Origin: Rotaria sp. Silwood1
Taxonomy: Eukaryota > Rotifera > Eurotatoria > Philodinida > Philodinidae
Length of the DNA stretch: 64,000 nt
Direction: 5' to 3'
NCBI GenBank assembly: GCA_905250075.1
Contig: CAJNOP010000015.1
Span: 2,905,340 to 2,969,339, forward strand
Shown: positions 1 to 9,806 of the stretch, piece by piece
How positions within the stretch are numbered: position 1 is the stretch's first letter
Layout of the letters: each line of letters begins with the position of its first letter
Notes under the pieces: model-generated
The model's database searches: none
What the model was told of the DNA's origin: nothing
What the model saw: the letters and a program-made list of their open reading frames with translations, nothing else
Program-made: the position numbers and the translations under genes

Positions 1-1139
1 TTTTTGAGTCTAAGTACTCTACTATTAAACAATAGAATTAGATTTTTCTATTAGCAACTACTTTTTCACTAGAATAAATACAGAATAAAAAATTGAATTC
101 AATGCCAATTATTAAATGTTAATACTGTTGAAATTGCTCTTCATAAAAAAAATTTTTTTTGCAGACTTCCGTATTCATAATCTTTCGTGCTCCAATAAAC
201 ATATGAAAAAACAAATCTGTCCTACATAAAAATTTATGTTTTTTGCAACAAGACTTATGCACAATGCGATTATAATAATCAGTTTCGACGAACAAATGAT
301 ATTTTTGAAATAATTACAAAGAATATTAATGAACTCAAAATATTTATGATGTTTAAAAACATTTTCTGTTTCTTTTCATATATAAAACAAGATATTATTC
401 ATAATAATCTCGTAATCAATCAGAAATTCTTCACTTTAGAATATCATTGATTACATATTTCATTTGAAAAATATTCTTTTTTTTTTTTGTTTGTCTTTAA
501 ATTATAGAAACAAAAAAAATGAATAGTTTTTTAAAGGTAACCATTTCGCTTCCTTATGTCTCTTCTTTTTTTGCCTAAAGAACAAAAAACACACGAATGC
601 ACACAGAAAAAAAACGAGACTATACAGAAAAAAAAAAAAGAAATACGTAAAACGAAAGGACCAAAGTAGAAATCGATCTATATACGTGCTGTTTTATATA
701 CAAGCAAAATAGTCACACATATACATACACGCATATCTTTTTTTTGTTATATTTTATACAAATGAAAGAATTCTTCTGTTGTTTTTCTCTTCTTCATTAT
801 AAATATACAACATAAAAAGAAAAAAAGAAAAAAAAAACGAAGATCACAGATGAAACAATGACACATTGTAATGAATAGAATATATTTTATCTACATCAAA
901 CTGCCTGTCTTGTTTTTTTTTTTTTTTTTAAATAATATACACAAATAGAAACAAACAACGATCAATGTTGATTGTGAAGCAATGAAACATATATATGATC
1001 TAATGAGACAAAACCGGGGCTAATGAGCTGTCTTTGTCTATGTACAGTACACACAATTAAAATTATTAGGTACCTGAACATGTTTTGGTTGATATATACA
1101 TATTTATATATTTACATAGAAAATAATTTATGTTTTTCT
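1..1139. other. AT-rich stretch without a recognisable gene
   Basis: This stretch holds many A and T runs, stop codons in all frames and no codon pattern I recognise. It lies downstream of the ankyrin gene on the opposite strand and may contain its 3' untranslated region. No repeat structure stands out. Confidence 0.5.
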
Positions 1140-1858
1140 TTACAACATGCCAATTTGATTGAATACAGATTCATCATCACCATAAAGATCAATAAGTACA
1201 CCTAAGACTTGTGGATGTTCATGTGCAAGTGCCCATTCAATAAGTGACATATCACCTGTTTTACGTTGTTCATCATAATGACGCCAATCGACACCATGTT
1301 TAAGTAAAGTAACAACAATTAAACCTTGATTACATTCAATAGCTCGTTCTAATGGTGTCTTATTTTCAAATCCAGCATAATCAACAGGAAAACCACGTGA
1401 TAATAAATAATCAATTATATCCAAACGACTATAACCAATAGCAACATTTAATGCTGATTCACGAGCCACTGATATGCAATACTAAATAGAATATATTTAG
1501 TAAAAAATGAACTATAAAATAAACTTACAGGATTATGACCAAGATGAAGAAGTAAATCAACCATAGCAAGTCGTCCACTAGCAATAGCTGTATAAAGTGG
1601 TGTATGTCCATTTGAATCAAGTAAACACGTATCAGCTACAGTTGGTTGTTGTCGAAGACGACTATGTAAAAGTATTATACCTGCAACATCATTTGTTCGA
1701 ACAGCATGATGTAAATCAAATTTTGGTAATTGTAAGTCATTTTGTTGTTGTAATGATTTTCCTGAATATGATGGATGTTGATAAGGAGTATAATGTACAC
1801 GATGTTGAGAAACTACAGAGCCACCATTATGATGATGGAAATTATTTTCAGTCAACAT
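1140..1858 (-). CDS. small ankyrin-repeat protein, two exons
   Basis: This is a predicted 223-residue protein of ankyrin repeats, a fold that binds other proteins; the partner is unknown. Exon 1 is 1858-1529 and exon 2 is 1481-1140. The donor is GTAAGT after codon CCT and the acceptor is TTTAG before TATTGC, which keeps the frame. Residues about 1-55 are His/Gln-rich and disordered. After that come repeats with the usual signature, for example NGHTPLYTAIASGRLAMVDL, SALNVAIGYSRLDIIDYLL and KTPLERAIECNQGLIVVTLL. I chose the ATG at 1858 because the open frame upstream of it runs through a TA-repeat and looks untranslated. An additional upstream exon or a further 3' exon cannot be excluded. No specific family beyond ankyrin is recognisable. 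Confidence 0.7.
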
Positions 1859-4800
1859 ACTACTCGTGATCAAGATGGAAACAAACAGAAGCAAAAATAT
1901 ATATATATATATATCTAGAAGAAAGATATCATTCATCAGTCATAAGAACAGATATATGCACCAATGACATATTCTTCCTATTGTCGTCATTGTTTTTTTG
2001 CATTATAGTTAAACTTTTCTCATCGAATATTTGTCGTTTTCTTTTAATCAAATGCATAAGAAAGAAAACTAAAGCTTACATTTGATTCACATATAATTCG
2101 TGAATCGATAAGCAAAGAAAAAAAAAAGGATTTTTCTTTTGCTTTTTTTCTTTTTTTTTTTACTATTTATTAAAGTACATGTCTCTATTGATGCCGGTGT
2201 CAACTGTTAATATTAACAAGGAAGCAGAAAAAAAAAATGATCGGAGACATCGACCTCTATTCTTTCGATTTATATCGCAAGCATTATATCTTCATCAAAT
2301 ACTCGCTCATATGTGTCATCAACAGGATGAATATGGCGCAAGTCTCCATTTGCTATGTACTCTTATTTCGCTTACATCTAATCATTCATCATTTTCATTT
2401 GATGATTTCATTGTCAACTATATACAATGATGCAAAACCTTGTTGTCATAAGATATATATGAATTATTATTCACAATGAAAAATGAAACGTAAAAAAACA
2501 AAAAAAAAGGATATACAGAAAAGAAGAAAAACAAAAACGAATCATAGTCTATAAATTTGTCACGAATACATTTACATTCACCTATTATCAATTTACTAGT
2601 ACATGAATATACATATATGTATATTATTTTGACAATCAAAAACTTACTGTTACAGTCTATAATAATGTATGCATTTTTGTTTCATTTTTGAGAAGTACAT
2701 TGGCATGTCTTTCTTTTCTTTACATGTTTTGTGTGAGTTACATTCAATCATTCATTTATTTCAAGATGAAAGCATCATCGACATCCACACCACTATTACT
2801 ACCTTTGCTCTTTCGTCTACCGAAAATGAAAAAAGCAGAAACGAAAAAAAAGAAGAAGAAGAAGAAGAAGAAGAAGAAAAAAAGACTCGAAATCACTCAA
2901 CTCACTTAATAGTAAAAAAAAGAACAACGATGCAGATAAAAAGAAACAGCAATATCGTTGTTATTATTTGCTGCTACTACTGCTTGTGTCGATAGGCAAA
3001 TCAAGTAATAATATCACGCCGACAGTGCGTGTTCTGGCCCTTTTCTTTCTTTTTTTTTCTTTCTATTCCGAAAAAACCACACGCGACAGCTGCCCGTCGA
3101 GAATATATCGTTAAAATATGATGAGAGAAAGGAAAAAAAAGGAGCAGGAAAAAGCAAGCTATAGCCTTGCTTCATCGGAAAACAATGGGGGCGATCTCTA
3201 TTAGCAATACGTGGGCAAAAACATAGATGAAGAATGGAAGTAGTTTTTCCACTTATTATTTGTTCTTATTTGTAATGACGTTTGTGTTTCAATGCGAAAG
3301 AGAAAGAAAAGAAAATAGACAGCTTGTTAAGTTAGTTGACTACAGAATTTTCGAGCCTCGACATAAAATAAAAGTGTTTCTTTTTATTGATTAACGATAA
3401 ACAATCAATAAAAACAAAAACTAATATAATAGAGACTACGAAAAAAACAAATTGTAGAAAGTAAAAACTTACTTCATTAAGATGTAAACGAGGAGACGTA
3501 TAACATGAAAAAAGATAGTTTGATAAGAAGACGACGAAAAAAAGAAGAGGCAGAGTGATAAAAGATTCTATGAATATAATAATACAAAAGAAAAAAAAAC
3601 AAATAACCTTGTGAATATTATATAAATATAATTTAATCTTTTCTCGCTTATTTATCTGGTCATTTATTTTTGTCTTAAAATGTATTTTACAATCTTCCAT
3701 ACAAATATGCTCGATAAGTACGGACATTTATAGTAAATACGTCATTACCAGTATATAAGATAAAAATGCAAAGAACAATATCTTACTATTTCTTTTTTCG
3801 TATGCTACTCATATGCCTCGAATTACTATTTATTGAAACGAGAGTTAATACAATAAATTTTGTATTCCATGATTTACGAATGAAAAATTTAATGTCCTTC
3901 GATCAAGGCTAAATATTGTCTGAGACGCAATCAAGGATTATTCGACTTAGTTTTTTAAGAGAGTCTCCATGTCAATATCGACAAAAGTGCCCAGTATATG
4001 AAGCACTCATAAAAATTTGTCCTTTTTTTTTTGATGTACATTTGAAAATCAAAAACTCTTAGGCCATTTCGATACTCTATAGAAAAGTCAACCTGTACTA
4101 ATTTACTATGAAAAATTTCTACTAGAATTATGCTTCAATAATTTACAGAATTTCGACTATTTGTTCTAGTTTATGATAGTAGGAATAAAATTCATATGTG
4201 GATGTCGTAATGTTTTTTTGTATTATCACTAGTTAACGATTGTAGTGAAAGCAAATGATTGAAGAATATTGTATGTTACATCATCAACTGATAAAAAAAT
4301 TACTTTATTTTCATTATCTAATGTTGATATGACTTGCTTTGAAGAAGAAGCTGATATAATCATAAAATGATTGCGAAGTAGTAGCGCAAGAATTGAATAT
4401 ATTAGTTGATGGTTGAAGTATGCACACACTAAAAAATAAAAATATGTATCCTAATCTGTCTTCTAACTATTCATGCATCATTTTATTTATCGAATACAGC
4501 TACATATAAACGATTTAGTTGAACATACTGAATTTGAATATTTTCTTATGTCATTTTTTTTCTACATGATCGAGATCAAACGAAATCAAGATGATTAGAT
4601 GTCAAAATTTGATCATTTTACCTTCAAGAATAGGTATTACGAATTAGAATTAACCTAAAAAAAAATAGTAATTATTTGCTTCTGTAGGAAAAAGAAAAAA
4701 AAATGCGTTGAAGACTGGGCTCGACCCATGTTATCAAAATGGGTCGCGTTGTTGCTGGACAGAATATATCATATATTGTGTCGCGAAGTACGACATATGT

Positions 4801-4978
4801 GACATATTTTATTTGAGTGCATGTCATTGACCTAGATTTAGTCATAAATAGTGGACTGTAAAGATTAGCAATGTAATGAATAAACGAAGTTGAAGAGAAA
4901 AAAACAATCTTGTCATTAATGTAAGTTTTATTACTTTTGTAAATGTAATAAGTTCGATTTTATTCAATAATACTAATA
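1859..4978. other. intergenic, low-complexity AT-rich DNA
   Basis: I see no supported gene here. There are long A/T homopolymers, a GAA-type microsatellite around 2848-2880, and a small perfect hairpin near 4722-4746 in which ACCCAT pairs with ATGGGT. Open frames in this part are Phe/Ser/Ile or Lys-rich and look like chance translations of low-complexity DNA. Confidence 0.5.
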
Positions 4979-5319
4979 TCTATTTCAAAAAAAGAAAAAG
5001 TATGAATATTTTTTGAATAACTTTTGATAGAAACTAGGCAGAGAGGTGCAGTTTTCATTGTTTAAAAGAGGAGATGAAACTGCGTCGAATTATCTATACC
5101 AATTTTCCTTGAACAAATTTTCTTAGAGTCTACCATCAAGTTTGTTAAACACAAAACATTGTCTAATGGAAAAGTTTTACGATCTCAATTTTCAGGAGTG
5201 TACTGTATTCGATGCAGTTTCATCTTCTCTTTTAAATGGTGAAAACCGAATTTTCCTACCTAGTTTCTACTAAAATTTAGTCAAAAAAATACTCACACTT
5301 TTTCTTTTTTGAAATAGAC
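4979..5319. repeat. foldback repeat with arms of about 110 bp
   Basis: The left arm (about 4979-5090) and right arm (about 5209-5319) are imperfect reverse complements around a spacer of about 120 bases. Matching blocks include TATTTCAAAAAAAGAAAAAG, AGAAACTAGG and AGATGAAACTGC with its complement GCAGTTTCATCT. There is no coding capacity. It looks like a non-autonomous foldback or MITE-type element; I could not define a clear target-site duplication. Confidence 0.65.
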
Positions 5320-5832
5320 ATTAACTTTATGAAAGTAGGAAAAGAAAATGACGAGAAAAGCAAAGCACAGAAACTTCTAGAAAAGAAGATGTATGTGCGA
5401 ATATATAAGTACTCAGGTAGAAATATAATACGACATCATAACAATATCTTACTGTAATGTTAATATTTATCTGACTATAAGATCATATTTTTAAGATCTC
5501 ACTTGTACAAATAGTTTTATATAACAATAGTTTTGTGTATCTAAATAGATATTTAAGTAATTAAATAAATTCTAATTTAGATGCTACTTTTTTAAAATTG
5601 AAAATACATCTACTTTGTAGTAGGACTGATCTGTTAAAACATAATTTCACAGATAATTTAATTAAATAGGAGTCGACTTTTTTCTATTTGAACTTTTTAG
5701 TTTAGATCATTTTCATAATTAAACTTAGGTTAAGCGCATAGTTTTTGTTTTTCATTGAGCTTTTATAAGTTCTATAAATAAGTATACATACGTGACTAAA
5801 GATAAAAGAGTTTCTTCAGAGACCAACACGAC

Positions 5833-5932
5833 NNNNNNNNNNNNNNNNNNNNNNNNNNNNNNNNNNNNNNNNNNNNNNNNNNNNNNNNNNNNNNNNNNNN
5901 NNNNNNNNNNNNNNNNNNNNNNNNNNNNNNNN
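5833..5932. other. assembly gap of exactly 100 N
   Basis: A round 100-base N run is the usual placeholder for a scaffold gap of unknown size. Distances across it, and linkage of the two sides, should not be taken as measured. Confidence 0.99.
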
Positions 5933-6018
5933 ATCAAGCGAGAAAAGTTTGATTCGGAAGAAATTGGTGTGGTTTTTTTATTTTAGAATTCAGTTTGAAA
6001 TAAAAAAGCCCATAGACT

Positions 6019-7503
6019 CACATGGACATGTCTAGACAGACCCTCTATTAAGTAACCGTATTCACTTTAAGAAAACAAATTTACTTTTTCATATATCAAA
6101 AAAAAAATCAATATACTATAAAGAAATTACATTTTATTCAGAAAAAATGTAATCGGTTAAGTGAACTTGCAAATAGCACGTGTTGTGTGTTCATATATAT
6201 TCTCTTTTCGTATTTTCTCCTTCTGTTCTCCTATAACTCACGTTGATATCTTACATGATCCACATTTTCTATCATATCTTATTTTGAACTCGTATGTATC
6301 GATGCCAAGATTTTTGACAAAAGAACAAAGAATTTTTATCCTCAAACAATGGTGGATGTCAGGAAGAACATTACATATAGTAAATTCAGCTTTTAAACAT
6401 GAATTTCCTGACGATAAAATTCCAGCTCGACAAACAATTTATCGGCTAGCAAAAAAGTTTGATGAGACAGGTTCTGTGGAAGATGCACCTCGAAGTGGTA
6501 GACCAACATCAATCAACACAGAAGAAAATATAGAACTAACCTCTGAAAGTTTTCTTCTTAATCCAAAAACATCACAAAGACGTGCAGTACGTGACCTTCA
6601 CATCTCACGTTCAAGCTTACAACGCATTATGAAAGATCTCAATTTAAAACCGTATAAACCGAGATTGTTACAATCTTTAAATGAAGATGATCCTGATCGA
6701 CGGCTTGAATTTTGTGAATGGATTTTAGATTCAACTGAAAAAGATCCAACTCTATTAGACCAAATTTGGTGGACAGACGAAGCTATATTCAAAATAAATG
6801 GTCGAATCAATGGACACAATTGTGTTTATTGGAGCGATGCAAATCCACACTTTATCATCGAACAAGAGCTAAATGTGCCACAAGTAATCGTATGGGGAGG
6901 AATATGGTCAAATGGCGTTGTTGGACCATTCTTTTTCGAAGATAATGTTACATCAGAGACTTATCTTCATATGTTAAAGGACAATATCATACCACAACTT
7001 GAAGATCATCCAAACTTTCAAACAATGATATGGCAACAGGATGGTGCACCACCACATTATGGTCAAGTCGTGCGAAATTATTTAGATGATACATTTTTAC
7101 AATAGATTGGTCGTCGAGGAACTATTGAATGGCCACCGCGATCTCCGGATCTTACTCCATGTGACTTCTCTCTATGGGGAATAATAAAAGATCGTGTTTA
7201 TGCTCAAAAACCTCGCGATGTGAATCATCTAAAAATATTAATTAAAGAAGAATTTACATCGCTCAATGATGATATCGAATTATGCCAAGCAATTTGTCGT
7301 TCTGCAGCTAAGCGTTGTGAGATTTGTATTAGTACAGGAGGCAAACAATTTGAACATTTACTCTAAAATATTGTTCATTATTTTTTTGAAAAATTTCCCT
7401 TTTTTGTAGCATATTGATTTTTTTTGATATATGAAAAAGTAATTTTTTTTCTTAAAGTGAATACGGTTACTTAATAGAGGATCTGTCTAGGCATGTCCAT
7501 GTG
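6019..7503 (+). mobile_element. mariner/Tc1-superfamily DNA transposon with long inverted repeats
   Basis: Terminal inverted repeats of about 100 bases flank one transposase gene. The left repeat runs from CACATGGACATG at 6019 to about 6121 and the right one from about 7404 to 7503. The two match almost without gaps, for example CTCTATTAAGTAACCGTATT and its complement. TA dinucleotides lie four bases outside both ends (6013-6014 and 7508-7509), consistent with TA target choice, although the exact ends are uncertain by a few bases. The high similarity of the two repeats argues for a fairly recent insertion. Confidence 0.85.
6302..7366 (+). pseudogene. mariner-type transposase with one in-frame stop
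   Basis: This would encode a DDE/D transposase of about 354 residues that cuts and pastes the surrounding element. The N-terminal part carries a helix-turn-helix region of the kind found in arthropod DUF4817-type transposases (TKEQRIFILKQWWMSGRT). The first catalytic Asp is at 6776 (TDEA), the second at 7040 (QQDGAPPH), and the third at 7148 in SPDLTPCDF. By my count 35 codons lie between the last two. A TAG at 7103-7105 interrupts the frame before the third Asp, so the protein would be inactive, but the frame continues intact to TAA at 7364-7366. I started at the ATG at 6302 because the family begins near this residue; the open frame extends upstream to 6161. It is a single-lesion and therefore young pseudogene. 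Confidence 0.88.
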
Positions 7504-7590
7504 GATATAAAGCTTGAACATGTCTCTATCATTGACGAAAAAATCAGCTCATTTGCTCAAGCCTCAATGGAGATATTCAATTTTTTGTTT

Positions 7591-7619
7591 GGTGCGTGAC
7601 TTTTGGGCCACCCAGTATA
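7591..7619. repeat. possible solitary end of another mariner-like element
   Basis: The sequence GTGACTTTTGGGCCACCCAG followed by TATA resembles the terminal inverted repeat of Tc1/mariner elements, which often reads TATA-CTGGGTGG-CC-AAAAGT from the outside. I found no partner end in the window. It could be a remnant deleted by later rearrangement. Confidence 0.3.
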
Positions 7620-7718
7620 ATCAATACAATTTTGAGTTATAATTCGATGATTAGCAAAATGTTTTTTTATGGAAAAGATTTTACTAATATTTTAACAAAA
7701 GTTGTTTTGAAGAAAAAA

Positions 7719-7871
7719 TGGTGTGGGTGCGGGTATGGGTGTGAATTTGAGTCTATCTTACTACACCCACACCCACACCTACACCTATCCACACCCACAC
7801 GGACACCCACACCCACACCGACACCCACACCCACACCCCACACCCACACCCACCCACCCACACCCACACCC
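7719..7871. repeat. inverted telomere-like array, copy 1
   Basis: A G-rich arm (GGTGTGGGTGCGGGTATGGG, 7720-7743) is followed by a spacer of about 20 bases and then a long C-rich arm of CCCACA units (7763-7871). The order is TGTGGG-type repeat, spacer, CCCACA-type repeat, as at a telomere-telomere fusion or a hairpin. TGTGGG is, as I recall, the telomere unit reported for Adineta vaga. The units are impure, with TCCACA, GACACC and ACCTAC variants, so this is not a fresh array. The short translations rich in Pro, Thr and His are artefacts of the repeat. Confidence 0.85.
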
Positions 7872-8815
7872 TTTTATAAACAATAATATTTTAATCATGT
7901 TAATCAATGTTATAGTTTCTATTTTCTATAAAACAATTATTCAAGATATTTGTATAACATAATCATTTTTTATTGTGTATTTAACAAAAGAATTTATTTC
8001 TCATTAATAATAATGATCAATTGGATAAATGAATTTAATTTATATTAACAAAATGGTTTTTATTTATGAAGAATTTAAATCTATTTTCTAGAAATTAATC
8101 ATATTTGATAACTGATTTTTTTTCGAAACTATAATTAGTTTTTTGTTTTTGTATGATCAATATTTTCTTTATTAAAACATTTCTTTTTTTATGAAATAGA
8201 AATCTATTTATTAAAATACATTTTGAACTGAATATAGATAATTAAACGTATTGTTTTCAATAAAAGGATATGAATCAATATATTAAATTAAGTTAAAACA
8301 AATATATTTCGTTACAAGATTTATTGTTCATATATGAATAATGTTTGTTATTATTGTTTAATATTAATTAGAAACAAAAGAAATTATTTATTTATTGAAT
8401 AGTTTATTCATTTTTCTAAAAAAGAATTGTCTTATCTTATTCAGTCAGATGTAGTGATATTAATCAGTTCAATTTCTCAAAATCATTGTGTCCATCTTAC
8501 ATAGATTAAATAAACAATAGATTATAACTATTTTTAATTCTATCAACCAATACAAGATACTTCTTATCAAATAATAACGACCACTTATATATTAACGGTA
8601 TTGACTTCTTTCAGTCAATATCTGAGTTTATCTGTGCGCTTCATTGCCAGAACCATGTCTATAGACGCATTGAGAAACCTGTGTGCGCAAATGAAATTGA
8701 TTGACTTCTCTTACCTGATAGACAACTTTTATTTTTAATAAATTATGCAGAAGTAATAGAAAAATACAATTAATTTTATCTAATTGAAGACTGATTAGCA
8801 CAAAGAAAATGAATG
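7872..8815. other. AT-rich spacer, nothing recognised
   Basis: No open frame, repeat or RNA gene is convincing here. The sequence lies between the first telomere-like array and a minisatellite. Confidence 0.5.
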
Positions 8816-9012
8816 AAATGTTAACTGGCAACAAAGAACAAATTTTAACTGACAAAAAAGATTCATATGTTGCCTGACAAAAAAAAATTAAATGTTAACA
8901 GACAACAAAGAAGAACGAACTTTAACTGACAAAAAAAAGATTCACATGTTGACTGATAAAAAAAAGAATTAAATGTTTATTGACAACAAAGAAAAACTAA
9001 TGTCAACTGACC
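8816..9012. repeat. minisatellite of about 74-81 bp, 2.6 units
   Basis: Units start with AAATGTTAACTG or a variant at 8816, 8890 and 8971. Each contains ACAACAAAGAA, then AACTTTAACTGACAAAAAA, then GATTCACATGTTGACTGA. The unit itself is built of a shorter motif TTGACTGACAAAAAAA used several times. It has no coding capacity. Confidence 0.8.
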
Positions 9013-9137
9013 AATATCTTATTTTTTTAGCCGACATTTCAGTACGACAGGGTACCATGTAAGATAACAACATGAATATCTATAAAAAAAAACAGAATTG
9101 TATGATGTTCAAACGAAACATTATATGGTGGACTTAC

Positions 9138-9315
9138 GTTCTAAGTGCTGAAGCTTCTGGGTTATCTTGCCGAGTTTCATATACAAAGAAAAAATAACGT
9201 TTAATAAATGTGTATATAATAGAGGTTGAAGAATGCTATTACAACCCGCTAACATTATTTGATAAGCATTTAATCTCGCCATACATTCAGCTTTTTTTTG
9301 TTTCACTTGGATTAA
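9138..9315 (-). other. candidate orphan exon (about 59 codons)
   Basis: On the minus strand a pyrimidine-rich acceptor (TTTTTTTAG) is followed by 178 open bases and a consensus donor GTAAGT. The translation is not low-complexity and contains KKAECMARLNAYQIMLAG and MKLGKITQKLQHLER. I could not assign a family, nor find the neighbouring exons on either side. It could be a relic of a gene cut by the rearrangements in this block, or chance. Confidence 0.3.
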
Positions 9316-9594
9316 CTAAAAAAAAGAAAAAGTCACTTAAGATAATTGGAAGATTTGAAAATTATTTGGTCTTAACATTAATAGACACTAGCTACATACT
9401 CTCTCTACAATAGGAAATATGATCATCGAGCGTTTTAATTTATCTAGATCATTCACATTCCTATTTATATCGTGTAATATTTTTTTTCTTAGACTAATTA
9501 TTCTCTATGCGTCAATACAAACGGACGGTGAGATTGTCCATGGCTAATTGTTAACAAAAAAAAATGGAATTATTTTTGCTTACTATATTTCGTC

Positions 9595-9806
9595 GTGTGG
9601 GTGTGGGTGTGTGGACGGGTGTGGGCGTGGGTGTGGGAGTGAGTGTGGGTGTGGGAGTGAGTGTGGGTGTGAATGAAGAGAAGACCACACCCACACCCAC
9701 ACCCACACCCCCACACCCACACCCCCACACCCCCACACCCCACACATCCACACACCCACATCCACACCCATCCACACCCACCCACACCCACACCCCACAC
9801 CCACAT
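9595..9806. repeat. inverted telomere-like array, copy 2 (largest)
   Basis: A G-rich arm of TGTGGG units (9595-9671) is followed by the 12-13 base spacer AATGAAGAGAAGA and a C-rich arm of CCCACA units (9684-9806). The arms can fold into one hairpin of about 75 bases. The C-rich arm runs directly into the broken hAT gene, just as a left chromosome end would run into subtelomeric DNA. Variants such as GGAGTGAG on the G-rich side and CCCCCACA on the other show independent decay of the arms. Confidence 0.88.

Noticed and set aside
2669-2995. Open frame with a Lys/Glu-rich middle.
   Set aside because: The composition comes from a GAA-type microsatellite and flanking homopolymers; no motif or splice context.
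3332-3727. Minus-strand frame rich in Phe, Ile and Leu that could look like a membrane protein.
   Set aside because: Caused by A-rich tracts on the plus strand; no conserved features and no supporting exons.
4229-4429. Minus-strand frame of 66 codons with fairly balanced composition.
   Set aside because: No acceptor or donor of quality, no recognised motif and no neighbouring exons.
4745-4912. Possible solo LTR beginning TGTTGCTGG and ending TTGTCA, with TATA-like and AATAAA words inside.
   Set aside because: No target-site duplication, no primer-binding site or coding part, and TG...CA with these words is expected often in AT-rich DNA.
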